Shown: positions 49,671-58,074 of the stretch, one piece after another | How the letters are laid out: each line of letters begins with the position of its first letter | How positions within the stretch are numbered: position 1 is the first letter of the stretch | Made by a program: the position numbers and the translations under genes | NCBI RefSeq assembly: GCF_036014115.1 | Contig: NZ_CP107913.1 | Location: forward strand, 2,731,001-2,795,000 | Length of the DNA stretch: 64,000 nt | Reading direction: 5' to 3' | DNA from: Streptomyces sp. NBC_00448 | Lineage (GTDB): Bacteria > Actinomycetota > Actinomycetes > Streptomycetales > Streptomycetaceae | Notes under the pieces: generated by a model | Seen by the model: only the letters and a program-made list of their open reading frames with translations | Databases searched by the model: none | What the model was told of the DNA's origin: nothing

Positions 49671-52620
49671 GGAAGGTGTAGTGGCCTGCTGCCACCGTGT
49701 AAGCGGCGTAGCCGTCGGCCCACCTGGCGAGACGGGCTCCCGCCGCGGCCGTGACCCGGTGCGCCGAGGTGGCGGGGACGTAGATCGTCGCGGTGCTGCC
49801 GCGGGGCACCGTGACCTCCATGACCAGGCCCTTCCCGGCGTCGCGCCAGCTGCTGCTGATCGTGCCGTGCGGCGAGCGCAGGGTCGCCTCGGCGTGGGTG
49901 AGCCCGCCGCCGGGCTGCGGCCGGACGGAGAAGCGCGCGTAGCCGGGGTGCGCCGGGTCGGGCACGATCCCCGCGATGGTGCGGTACATCCAGTCGCCGA
50001 CCGCGCCGTCCACGGCGTGGTTGAAGGAGTTGCCGTTCACGTTCGGGTTGAACGAGCCGTCCGGGAGTATCCCGTCCCAGCGCTCCCACACCGTGGTCGC
50101 CCCGTGCGCGATCTCGTAGCCCCAGGACGGGTAGCCGGTCTGCTCCAGGAGGCGGTAGGCGAGGTCGGTGTGCCCCGAGGCGGACAGGACGGGCAGCAGC
50201 CACTGGGTGCCGACGAAGCCGGTGGCGAGATGGTCACCGCCCGCCTGGACGAGTCCCACCAGCCGGTCCGCCGCCTGGGTGCGCGCGCTCTCGGGCAACA
50301 GGCCGAGGTGGAGGGCGAGTACGTAGCCGGTCTCGCTGTTGCCGGCGATACTGCCGTCGGCCGCGACGTACTTCGCGTCCCACGCGGCCGCGATCCGTGC
50401 GAACAGTGCGCGGTAGCCGGCCGCGTCGTCACCGCGGCCGATCGCCGCCGACATCTGCGCCATGAGCGAGGCGTCGTAGGCGAAGTACGCGGTGGCGATC
50501 AGGTCGGAGGGGGTCGACTGGTTCACGTTCATCCAGTCACCGGCGGGGGCGAAGGACGCCGGCAGGATCAGGTCCGTGCTCATCGACTCCAGCGCGGACA
50601 GGTACGTCCGCATGGCGCTGTAGCTGCTCTCCACGATGGCGGTGTCGCCGTAGCTCTGCCAGGTGGTGTACGGGATGACCACGCCCGCGTCGCCCCAGCC
50701 CCCGCCGTAGCCGGAGTCCCCCACCGTCCACGTCGGCGCGACGTTGTCGAAGACGCCCTGCGGCGACTGGCTGTCGATCAGGTCGCGTTCCCACTTGCGG
50801 TAGAAGCCGTCGAGATCGCGGTTGAACGTCGCGGTCGGCGCGAAGAAGTCGGCGTCGCCCGTCCAACCGAGACGCTCGGTACGGGCGTTGGTGTCGGTCG
50901 GGACGGAGAACAGGTTGTCCCGCTCGCTCCAGGTGATGTTCGACTGGAGCTGGTCGACCATGGGGTTCGACGTCGAGAAGCTGCCGATGACGGGCGCGTC
51001 GGTGCCTTCCACGACCCCGGTCAGGTCCGCGAGGGTGGGCTTGCCGGGGTAGCCGGTCACCGCCACGTACCGGAACCCGTGGTAGGTGAAGTCCGGTTGG
51101 AAGGTCTCCGTGCCGCCGCCGCGCAGCGTGTAGGTGTCGGTCTGGGCGGCGGTCAGGTAAGGGGCCGGGCCCGCGGCGAGGTTGTCGGTGTAGAGGGTGC
51201 CGTCGGGATCGACCGCCTGCGCGTGCCGGAGGGTGACCGTGGTCCCGGCCGGGCCGCGCACCTTCAGCCGCACCACCCCGGAGATGTCCTGGCCGAGGTC
51301 GTAGACGTACGTCCCGGGCCGGGGTTCGGTGACGCTCACCGGCTTGACGGTGCCGGTCACCCGCACCGGCGGGCCGATCTGCGGCACGACCTTCGACGCC
51401 TGGCTCGGCTGGACGTCCACCGGCGCCCAACTCGCGCCAGCCGCACCGCCCGTGCCATCCGTACCATCCGTGCCGCCGAAGCCGGGTTCGGTCCAGCCTG
51501 GCTGGTCCGCGCGGGCGTCGTAGGACTCCCCCATGTAGTTGTCGGCGGACGTCACCGGCCCGTCGGTGCTCCCCTGCCAGGACGGGTCGGTGTCGACGAA
51601 CTCCACGGAGCCGTCGGTGTAGGTGACTTGGAGCTGCGCCCACAGCGCGGGGGTCGTGCCGTACTGCCCGGTGCCGAACCAGCCGACGTCGCCGGCGTAC
51701 CAGCCGGGCGCGAGCTGGGCGGCCATCGCGTTCGCGCCGCGGGCGAGCAGGCCGGTCACGTCGTAGCTCTGGTACTGGACCTGGTCGCGGTAGTTGGTCC
51801 AGCCGGGCGCGAACAGGTCGTCGCCGACCCGCTTTCCGTCGACGCTCATCTCGTAGATGCCCAGCGCGGAGGAGTACAGCCGCGCGCTCCTGACCTTCTT
51901 CCGCAGCGTGAACTCGTGGCGCAGCCGGGGGGTTCGGGCGTCGGGTTGCAGCATGGCGTCGGCGTTCGCGACGTCCAGGCCGTCGGCGCCGATCGTGCCG
52001 GCGCCGAACGCGTTGTGCTCGCCCGCGGTGAACGGGTCGTCGAGCAGCGTCTTCCCGGCGGTGGAGGTGACGGTGAGGTCGCGGTAGGTCGCCTCCTCGG
52101 TGGGCGACTCCCGGAACCCGATGGTGCCCTCCGCGTAGGCGGACTCCTGCGTCGTGTCGACCGCGACGCCGTCGACGGAGGTGGTGATCGTGTCGCCGTC
52201 GGCCGTGATGCGCAGGTGGTGCGGGGTGTGCAGCGCGTCGGGCCCGATGACGTCGCCGATCGGCGTCTCGCTCACCGCGGCCACGCCCCCGCCGGCCCAG
52301 ACGTGCTTCTTCAACACCGGTACGGGGCCGGTCACGTTGACCTGCCACATGTAGGAGTCGGCGGGTCCCGACCGGGCCCGGAAGTAGACGCTGGCGGCCT
52401 CCTTCCGCACGGTGAAGTCGACGTCGACGGTGTAGTCCGACCAGTTCGTGTCGGTCGGGTTCACGCCGATCCAGTCGCCCCGGCCAAGGTCGGGGCCGGT
52501 GCGGGGGCCGGCCGGCGCCGGCGCGGCGCTCGCCCCCGCCGGCAGCGCCGGCTGGAGCGAGACGACCAGGAGGAAGAAGAGCAGCACCGCGAACGCCCGG
52601 CGTCCCTTGCGTGGTCCCAT
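49657..52620 (-). CDS. Secreted GH78 alpha-L-rhamnosidase
   Basis: The 987-residue enzyme has a Sec signal peptide (residues 1-32), a LamG/DUF1080-like beta-sandwich (about 45-190), the two N-terminal rhamnosidase beta domains (about 200-510), the six-hairpin GH78 catalytic domain (about 510-860; TERLGWTGDADFFAPTATFN near residue 580, WTVGDSGYGGGWGDAGVVIP) and a C-terminal beta domain. It would release terminal L-rhamnose from plant glycosides or polysaccharide. ATG 52620 has GGGAGG upstream; the frame upstream of it lies in the promoter. A LacI-type operator lies just upstream. Confidence 0.93.
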   Translation of the reverse strand: MGPRKGRRAFAVLLFFLLVVSLQPALPAGASAAPAPAGPRTGPDLGRGDWIGVNPTDTNWSDYTVDVDFTVRKEAASVYFRARSGPADSYMWQVNVTGPVPVLKKHVWAGGGVAAVSETPIGDVIGPDALHTPHHLRITADGDTITTSVDGVAVDTTQESAYAEGTIGFRESPTEEATYRDLTVTSTAGKTLLDDPFTAGEHNAFGAGTIGADGLDVANADAMLQPDARTPRLRHEFTLRKKVRSARLYSSALGIYEMSVDGKRVGDDLFAPGWTNYRDQVQYQSYDVTGLLARGANAMAAQLAPGWYAGDVGWFGTGQYGTTPALWAQLQVTYTDGSVEFVDTDPSWQGSTDGPVTSADNYMGESYDARADQPGWTEPGFGGTDGTDGTGGAAGASWAPVDVQPSQASKVVPQIGPPVRVTGTVKPVSVTEPRPGTYVYDLGQDISGVVRLKVRGPAGTTVTLRHAQAVDPDGTLYTDNLAAGPAPYLTAAQTDTYTLRGGGTETFQPDFTYHGFRYVAVTGYPGKPTLADLTGVVEGTDAPVIGSFSTSNPMVDQLQSNITWSERDNLFSVPTDTNARTERLGWTGDADFFAPTATFNRDLDGFYRKWERDLIDSQSPQGVFDNVAPTWTVGDSGYGGGWGDAGVVIPYTTWQSYGDTAIVESSYSAMRTYLSALESMSTDLILPASFAPAGDWMNVNQSTPSDLIATAYFAYDASLMAQMSAAIGRGDDAAGYRALFARIAAAWDAKYVAADGSIAGNSETGYVLALHLGLLPESARTQAADRLVGLVQAGGDHLATGFVGTQWLLPVLSASGHTDLAYRLLEQTGYPSWGYEIAHGATTVWERWDGILPDGSFNPNVNGNSFNHAVDGAVGDWMYRTIAGIVPDPAHPGYARFSVRPQPGGGLTHAEATLRSPHGTISSSWRDAGKGLVMEVTVPRGSTATIYVPATSAHRVTAAAGARLARWADGYAAYTVAAGHYTFRVRG

Positions 52621-52685
52621 CTGCGGAGGGCCTCCCTCTCGGTCCGGAACGCGGCCGGTACCCGGCGCTTCTCGGCGCCCGGCTA

Positions 52686-52740
52686 TGTAACGTTTCAACC
52701 AGGCCGCGCAGAACCTACGGCGGAACGCACATCGAGTCAA
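52686..52740 (-). promoter_or_regulatory. Promoter and LacI-type operator of the rhamnosidase gene
   Basis: On the minus strand TTGACT (52740-52735) and TAGGTT (52717-52712) are 17 nt apart. Downstream, 52686-52697 reads TGTAACGTTTCA on the plus strand, a near-palindrome centred on ACGT like LacI-family sites (TGAAACGTTTCA). A sugar-responsive repressor is inferred. Confidence 0.55.
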
Positions 52741-52769
52741 GAGAGGAGGAGAAATTGCCAGAGGGGCCG

Positions 52770-52814
52770 CCGACCCGGGCGGATTGAATCGTTATTGAAA
52801 TCCGCCCGGGTCGG
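52770..52814 (-). terminator. Strong terminator of the MarR-MFS-isochorismatase operon
   Basis: CCGACCCGGGCGGATT at 52770-52785 pairs perfectly with AATCCGCCCGGGTCGG at 52799-52814 (16 bp, 13-nt loop). It lies about 70 nt past the isochorismatase stop in the minus direction, and the stem ends in A/T bases. Confidence 0.75.
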
Positions 52815-52881
52815 GCACTCCGCGGCCGGCGCTTGGCCGGCACCTGGCCGGCCCACGCCTGGGCCGGCGCGCCCTCGGCCG

Positions 52882-53445
52882 TCACGCCAGGGTGGCTGCC
52901 CATTCCTCCGTGGTGAGGACGTCGCCGCGGCGGTTGAGGAGCTTGGTGAGCAGAACGTCGTGGAGTTCGGGGTCGGAGTCGGCGCAGGCGTCGGAGAGGA
53001 CGGTGACCTGGTAGTCCAGGTCGATCGCCTGGAGGGCGGTGGACAACACGATGCCGCTGGTGGCGATGCCGATCAGGACGAGGTGGTCGACGTCCCGCGC
53101 GTCGAGGATCTGCCGGAGGTCGTTGCCGGCGAAGGCGCTGATGCGGTTCTTGTGGACCACGATCTCGTCGCCGCGCGGGGCGATGTCCGGGTGGATGGCG
53201 ACGCCGGGGTCGTCGGGGGTGAACCGGTCGGCCGGCAGGGCGCCGAAGAGCTTGTTGCGGGGGTGCACGTCCACGTGGCCGGGCCGCAGTTGCAGGGCGA
53301 CGTGGACGACGAGCACCCCGGCGGTGCGGGCGGTCTCCAACGTCCTGACGACGCGCGGCAGATAGCCGTCGGGCGCGACGCGGGCGGTGGCGACCTGGAG
53401 GTCCATGGCGAGCAGGGCGGTACGGGACACGGTGGTGCCTTTCAT
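52882..53445 (-). CDS. Isochorismatase-family hydrolase lacking the catalytic Cys
   Basis: The 187-residue protein has the family fold with Asp15 (LLAMDLQ) and Lys99 (VVHKNRISAF) of the usual Asp-Lys-Cys triad. The segment that normally carries Cys reads IGIATSGIVLSTALQA, and the aligned position is Ile132, so cysteine-based amide hydrolysis is unlikely. Cys-less members include true isochorismatases (PhzD type), but a non-enzymatic role is possible. ATG 53445 overlaps the MFS stop (ATGA). It is the third gene of a marR-MFS operon. Confidence 0.87.
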   Translation of the reverse strand: MKGTTVSRTALLAMDLQVATARVAPDGYLPRVVRTLETARTAGVLVVHVALQLRPGHVDVHPRNKLFGALPADRFTPDDPGVAIHPDIAPRGDEIVVHKNRISAFAGNDLRQILDARDVDHLVLIGIATSGIVLSTALQAIDLDYQVTVLSDACADSDPELHDVLLTKLLNRRGDVLTTEEWAATLA

Positions 53446-54857
53446 GACGGGTCGGAAGGGTCGACCGAGAGGCGTCGCAGGCTTCGATCGAAGACGGTGA
53501 TGAGCAGGTACAGCACCCCGGCGCCGAGCATGAGCCACGCCAGGTGGTGCATCCCGCCGGTGCTCGCGCGCTGCCCGAAGGACGCCGCGGTCGCGGACGA
53601 CGCGACCATCGAGCCCAGGTACCCGAAGGTCCGCAGCAGGCCCGCCGAGGACCCGGTGCGCTGCGGATCGGCCTGGAAGTACACGGAGTTCTGCAGCGCC
53701 AGGCTGTTGGAGCCCTGCGGCACCCCGAAGACCACCGCGATCAGCAGCAGCATCCACACCGGGCTCGCCGCGGTCAGGCCCAGCATCAGCGCGCACGCGG
53801 CGATCTGCCCGGCGGCACCGAGCATCAGCTTGGCGAACACCCCGTTGCGCCGCCCGACGGTGACGGACACGGCTATCCCCACCAGGAACATCGGTATCTG
53901 CACCAGCCCGGCGTGGAAGGGCGACAGGCCGTAGCTCTCCTCCGTCCACTGCGTGAACCCGTAGAGGAAGGCGTACGACACGACGTAGGCGACCAGCGCC
54001 CTGCCGTAGGTGCCCAGCAGCGGCGCGTTGCCGCCGAGCACCCGCAGGTCGATGAACGGTGTCGGCGCGCGCAACTCCCTCGACGCGAAGGCGGCTCCGG
54101 CGGCGACGGTGATCACCGGCAGGTACCAGTTGGCGGCGTGCAGGTTCATCAGGAACATCAGCAGCGAGAAGAGCATGGCCGCGAACAGGCCCATGCCCGG
54201 CAGGTCGATCCGCGCGGCCGGTTCGCCGCGGTCCACCGTGCGGGTGCTCGGCTCCTTGGGCAGCCGCAGCGCGCCGAGGGCGACCGCGACCACGGCCAGC
54301 GGGATGTTGAGCGCGAAGGTCGCGCGCCAGCCGCCCAGACCGATCAGCGCGCCGCCCAGCAGCGGGCCGATCACGGCGATGGTCTGGTTGGCGACCGCCA
54401 GCATGGTCAGCACGCCCGCGGGGCTGTCGTGCCCGGTCCGCTCGCCCTCGCTGCGCAGCAGCGCCATGGCGGCGGGGTAGCCCGCGCAGGTGCCGAACCC
54501 GAGCACGACCCGCGCGCCGATCAGCACTCCGAGGTCGGGGGCGAGCGTGCCGACGACACCGGCGACGCCGACCAGGCTGGTGCTCAGCAGGAACAGCCGG
54601 CGCGGGCCGAACAGGTCGATCAGCCGCCCGACGATCGGCTGCCCCAGGGCGGTGGCCAGGTAGAGCGCCGAGACCAGCCAGGCGGTCTGCGACGGCGGCG
54701 CCCCGAACGCCTTGCCGATGGGCACGAGCGCGACCGCGACGATGGTCGAGTTGATCGGGTTCAGCACCGAACCCAGCATCATCGGGGGGATGAGCCGGCG
54801 GTCGAAGCCCTCCTTCGCGGTGTCACCGGGAGCGGTGGCGGTCGTCTGGTCAGTCAT
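53442..54857 (-). CDS. MFS drug transporter, EmrB/QacA-like
   Basis: The 471-residue transporter has 12-14 helices. Its N-terminal half reads MMLGSVLNPINSTIVAVALVPI, GRLIDLFGPRRLFLLSTSLVG (motif A) and AVANQTIAVIGPLLGGALIGLGGWR (motif C region). It should export a drug or metabolite by proton antiport. ATG 54857 overlaps the end of the MarR gene by 8 bp, and its stop overlaps the isochorismatase start, so the operon is tightly coupled. Confidence 0.9.
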   Translation of the reverse strand: MTDQTTATAPGDTAKEGFDRRLIPPMMLGSVLNPINSTIVAVALVPIGKAFGAPPSQTAWLVSALYLATALGQPIVGRLIDLFGPRRLFLLSTSLVGVAGVVGTLAPDLGVLIGARVVLGFGTCAGYPAAMALLRSEGERTGHDSPAGVLTMLAVANQTIAVIGPLLGGALIGLGGWRATFALNIPLAVVAVALGALRLPKEPSTRTVDRGEPAARIDLPGMGLFAAMLFSLLMFLMNLHAANWYLPVITVAAGAAFASRELRAPTPFIDLRVLGGNAPLLGTYGRALVAYVVSYAFLYGFTQWTEESYGLSPFHAGLVQIPMFLVGIAVSVTVGRRNGVFAKLMLGAAGQIAACALMLGLTAASPVWMLLLIAVVFGVPQGSNSLALQNSVYFQADPQRTGSSAGLLRTFGYLGSMVASSATAASFGQRASTGGMHHLAWLMLGAGVLYLLITVFDRSLRRLSVDPSDPS

Positions 54858-55305
54858 GGACGAGCCGCTCCAGTACGGACATCGCCGCGATCACGGTCTG
54901 CCGCTCCTCCTCGGTGCACTTCTCCTCCAGTTCGGCGGCGAGCCACTCGCCGCGCGCCTGCCGGTCCCCCTCCGCCTGCCGGCGCCCCTCCGCGGTGAGC
55001 GCGATCAGCAGCCGGCGGCCGTCGCCGGGGTCGCGGCGGCGCTCCACCATGCCCTGGTCGGCCAGCCCGGCGACGACGGTCGCCATCGACTGGTGCCGCA
55101 TGCCCTCGATCGCGGCGAGGTCACTCGTGGTGAGCCCGTCGTTGTCGATGAGCCGGGCGAGCACCGACAGCTGGGTGAAGCTGACGCCTTCGGCGCCCGC
55201 GGCCGCCCGGATACGGCGCCGCAGCCGCCCGATGACCGCCCGCACCTCCTGCGAGGCGCGAACGGCCGAGGACGAGGGTGTGCGATCTCCGTTCATGGGT
55301 TCCAC
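54850..55305 (-). CDS. MarR-family transcriptional regulator
   Basis: The 151-residue protein has the winged-helix MarR fold: SFTQLSVLARLIDNDGLTTSDLAAIEGMRHQSMATVVAGLADQGMVERRRDPGDGRRLLIALTAEG covers the recognition helix and the wing. It is first in the operon with the MFS and isochorismatase genes. A perfect 32-bp palindrome 22 nt upstream of its ATG is the likely operator, giving self-repression relieved by a phenolic or similar ligand. Confidence 0.93.
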   Translation of the reverse strand: MEPMNGDRTPSSSAVRASQEVRAVIGRLRRRIRAAAGAEGVSFTQLSVLARLIDNDGLTTSDLAAIEGMRHQSMATVVAGLADQGMVERRRDPGDGRRLLIALTAEGRRQAEGDRQARGEWLAAELEEKCTEEERQTVIAAMSVLERLVHD

Positions 55306-55326
55306 CGTAGGATCATCAGCTCAGGT

Positions 55327-55358
55327 TATCCAGTTTACCTGCGCAGGTAAACTGGATA
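55327..55358. promoter_or_regulatory. 32-bp perfect palindrome, MarR operator
   Basis: TATCCAGTTTACCTGC at 55327-55342 is followed with no spacer by its exact inverse at 55343-55358. On the minus strand TTTACC and TAACCT are 17 nt apart, so the operator overlaps the operon promoter. Confidence 0.82.
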
Positions 55359-55364
55359 TGTGAG

Positions 55365-55953
55365 TGGCTGTGACGAGAAGGGGCGCCCGCTGCGCGGCTC
55401 CGCCCCTGGTGCGGGACCCGGTGTTCCGGAACCGGGTGGTCGACGGGACCCGCGCACTCCTCAAGGGCGTCGCCACCGGCCGTGATGACGTACCCGGCGC
55501 GGTCGGGGTCGGTGCGGGCCGGCGGGAAGCCGGCGAGGAGGTGTTGCCCGGCGGGAATCCGTTCGGGCCGGATGGACAGGACGGGCTTGCCGCCCCCCGT
55601 GAGGTCGATGTGCCAGGTCCGTTGCGGGTCGGCGCCGGCGGCGCCGGTCGGTGTCTCGGTGCAGCCGGGGTCTCCGGCGTGGACGACGGCCGGGACACCG
55701 AGGCGGTCGAGGTCGCGTGGCAGCGTGGGCAGGTCGAGCGACGTGCCCGCCGGGTCGGTGATCGCGAGGTCGACCCGGCCGTCGCCCTCCCGCTGGAGCG
55801 GTGTACGCGGCGGTGGTGGTGATCGTCAACGGGCGTGCAGGGGAGCCGTGTTCCGTGGTCCGGGCGGCCGGGGTCGGGGTGCCGTCGTGGCCGCCGGGCA
55901 GGGCGATGACGGCAACGGCGGGAGGCGCGACGTCCCCGGTGGATCGCGCTCAT
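55365..55953 (-). pseudogene. Frameshifted remnant of a protein gene downstream of an ECF sigma factor
   Basis: No intact gene fills 55306-56324. On the minus strand an ATG at 55953 opens MSAIHRG, then coding-like sequence continues in other frames: VAPPAVAVIALPGGHDGTPTP, then GDGRVDLAITDPAGTSLDLP and DPQRTWHIDLTGGGKPVLSI and AGYVITAGGDALEECAGPVD. At least two frameshifts separate them. The fragment order and the sigma remnant just before it suggest a decayed sigma-plus-partner pair. The protein family is not recognised. Confidence 0.55.
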
Positions 55954-56110
55954 CAGATGTTCCTTGGGGATTCGGTGCAGACCCCGCGCCCGGGCGAGCC
56001 GGGAACGCACCGCGCCCACCGGAATTCCCAGCGCCTCGGCGGCACCCTGATAGTCCGGTCCCGACCACACCCACAACGCGAACACCTCGCGCTCCCCGTG
56101 CGACCGCCAG
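55951..56110 (-). pseudogene. Remnant of an ECF sigma factor (region 4)
   Basis: The minus strand encodes HGEREVFALWVWSGPDYQGA and AEALGIPVGAVRSRLARARG, the sigma region 4 helix-turn-helix of ECF factors, in an otherwise shapeless frame. Region 2 is absent from the sequence further upstream (56110-56324). It is therefore a truncated pseudogene of a further ECF factor. Confidence 0.6.
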
Positions 56111-56324
56111 CCGCAGTCGCGGTTCCCCACCCGGCGAGGCCGCGCCGGGAAGGCCTGCCCGTACAGCCATCGGCTTCTGCCCCTGGATACCTGGACGGTG
56201 TGGCGTCGTACGCCTAGTAAGGACGGGCGGCACGGCCCGCACGGCCCGGTGCGGATACGAGCGTCGTCCTGGGAGCGGTGAGCCGGACCGGCCTCACCGC
56301 TCCCTCGCGGACAGCGAGCGCGCG

Positions 56325-57092
56325 TCAGTGGCGGTGCCCCTCGCGGCCGAGGCTCTCCTCGGGGGTCGCGCCGGGCCGGGTCCACTGCGGGGTGGGGCGG
56401 CCGGTCGGGCCCCAGGTGGCGTTCCCGTCCACATCCGTGCGCCAGTACCAGCAGGGCCCGTGGCCCTCGGGCCGGCCCTCCGGGTTGTCCTGCCACGCCT
56501 CGCCGCGGCCGTAGGGGGTCATGTCGAGCAGGTCGAAGGACCCGCTCGCGGCCTCGGTGCCGCGACCGGTCGTGGAGTAGGTGAGGAACGTGCGGTCGCC
56601 GTCGCGCAGATAGGCGGTGAGGTGGCCCATCGCCCCGCCGACCGGTTCCGCCACGTCGCGCACCGAGTACCAGGGCTGGGTGTAGCCCATGAACTCGACG
56701 AAGGGGGCCACCTCGTCCCACCGGCCCGGCGTCAGGATGGCGAACGAGACACCGCGGGCGTTCAGATAGACGGCGTCCTTCAGGTGCCAGGCGGAGACGG
56801 TGCAGCCCTCGCACTGGCCCTGGTGCGGCGCGCCGTCCCACCACATGTGCTTGTAGACCAGCAGCTCGTCGCGGCCCTGGAACAGGTCGAGGAACGGGAC
56901 CGGGCCGTCGGGGCCGACGACCTTGACGGTCCCGTCGAACTCCACCATCGGCAGCCGGCGGCGGGCGGCGGCGATCGCGTCGCCCTCGCGGGTGTGGGCC
57001 TTCTCGCGGACCAGCAGTGCGTCGCGGGCGGTCTGCCAGGTGTCCATGTCCACGATGGGCGGGCGGGTCGGGTCGTCGGATGAGGTCGTCAT
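56325..57092 (-). CDS. DUF899-family thioredoxin-fold protein
   Basis: The 255-residue protein has the DUF899 blocks REKAHTREGDAIAAARRRLPMVEF, FLDLFQGRDELLVYKHMWW, QCEGCTVSAWHL (paired Cys of a thioredoxin-like CxxC), TPYGRGEAWQDNPEGRPEGHG and WYWRTDVDG. The role of the family is unknown; some members occur in antibiotic clusters. The ATG 57092 start has TGGAGG five bases upstream and is preferred over the in-frame ATG 57161. It is divergent from the GNAT gene. Confidence 0.9.
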   Translation of the reverse strand: MTTSSDDPTRPPIVDMDTWQTARDALLVREKAHTREGDAIAAARRRLPMVEFDGTVKVVGPDGPVPFLDLFQGRDELLVYKHMWWDGAPHQGQCEGCTVSAWHLKDAVYLNARGVSFAILTPGRWDEVAPFVEFMGYTQPWYSVRDVAEPVGGAMGHLTAYLRDGDRTFLTYSTTGRGTEAASGSFDLLDMTPYGRGEAWQDNPEGRPEGHGPCWYWRTDVDGNATWGPTGRPTPQWTRPGATPEESLGREGHRH

Positions 57093-57309
57093 GGTGTCCT
57101 CCAGGGGTGTCCGGTGCCGGGCGGCGCCGTACGGCATGCGTCGGCGTGCGTCGGCGGTCACCAGAAGGGACTCGCGCGCCGGGCGAAACTCATCGCGGCG
57201 GCGGCAGAAGCGGCACCGGGAGCGGCACCGGGAGCGGCTTTACCGCGGCCGGGGCCACGAAAGGGGCCGCCCGCCCGGTCCGTTGCGGCGGGCCGCCCCA
57301 CGAACGATC

Positions 57310-57873
57310 ATGGTCGGCATGGCACGACCGAGGCAGATCATCGAGTGCGGGGACTTCGTCCTGCGACGCTGGCAGGGGCAGAGCGACTACGCCTCGGCGT
57401 TCACCTTGATCGAAGAATCCGTGGAGCACCTGCTGCCCTGGGAGCCGTGGGTCGCCCGCCACGGCGAGGCCGCCACCCGGGACTTCCTCGCGAAGGCCGG
57501 GACGAACTGGGCGAGCGGCGACGTGTACAACTACGCGATCGAGGCGGACGGCGGCGCGCTCCTCGGCATGTGCCAGTCCTACCGGTACGCCGACCCTCGG
57601 GGCCGGCGCCTGGGGTACTGGCTGCACCCCGCCGCCACCGGCCGCGGCATCGCGACGAGGGCGACGGCGGCCCTGGTCGCCGAGATGTTCACGCTGCCGG
57701 AGGTGGAGTACCTGGAGATCGAGCACGACGTCGCCAACACCGCGAGCGCCGCGGTGCCGCGCCGGCTGGGCTTCACCGAACTCCGCCACGAGCAGGGCAC
57801 GCCGCCCACGGCCTCCGCCGGCAGCGGGACCTTCGCGATCTGGCGCCTGGACCGCCCGAGCGGCGTGAGCTGA
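57310..57873 (+). CDS. GNAT-family N-acetyltransferase (RimJ/RimL-like)
   Basis: The 187-residue protein shows the GNAT pattern of ribosomal-protein or small-molecule acetyltransferases: IIECGDFVLRRW, SYRYADPRGRRLGYWLHPAATGRGIATRATAALV (acetyl-CoA motif A, RxxGxA-like) and EIEHDVANTASAAVPRRLGF (motif B). ATG 57310 and ATG 57319 are both possible; both ribosome sites are weak. The acceptor is unknown. A G+C hairpin lies just before the start. Confidence 0.88.
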   Translation: MVGMARPRQIIECGDFVLRRWQGQSDYASAFTLIEESVEHLLPWEPWVARHGEAATRDFLAKAGTNWASGDVYNYAIEADGGALLGMCQSYRYADPRGRRLGYWLHPAATGRGIATRATAALVAEMFTLPEVEYLEIEHDVANTASAAVPRRLGFTELRHEQGTPPTASAGSGTFAIWRLDRPSGVS

Positions 57874-57924
57874 CGGCGGCCCCGGCCCCGACCCCGAAAG
57901 ACGGACCCGGCCCCTGCCCCGACG

Positions 57925-58041
57925 TCAGGTGGTGACCACCAGCAGGTCCTCGCCGCTCGACAGGCGGAGTCCGTCGGTCCGACCGCTGAAGTAGCGGGCG
58001 GCGAGCACGGCTCCCGGCATATGTCGTACGTCGTCGCCCAT
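57925..58041 (-). CDS. 38-residue microprotein (unknown)
   Basis: The minus strand encodes MGDDVRHMPGAVLAARYFSG then RTDGLRLSSGEDLLVVTT, 38 residues from ATG 58041 to TGA 57927-57925. GGAAGG lies upstream at good spacing. It follows the VOC gene by 33 nt in the same direction, so it is likely the third gene of the RHH-VOC operon. No family is recognised; it could also be a truncated gene end. Confidence 0.45.
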   Translation of the reverse strand: MGDDVRHMPGAVLAARYFSGRTDGLRLSSGEDLLVVTT

Positions 58042-58074
58042 GGTGTACGCCTTCCGTCGCGCTCTTCGTCGCCG

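Noticed and set aside
57263-57299. G+C hairpin just before the GNAT start
   Set aside because: GGGGCCGCCCGCC and GGCGGGCCGCCCC match at 12 of 13 positions, but simple G/C-rich pairing is common in this DNA and no promoter or terminator logic supports a role.
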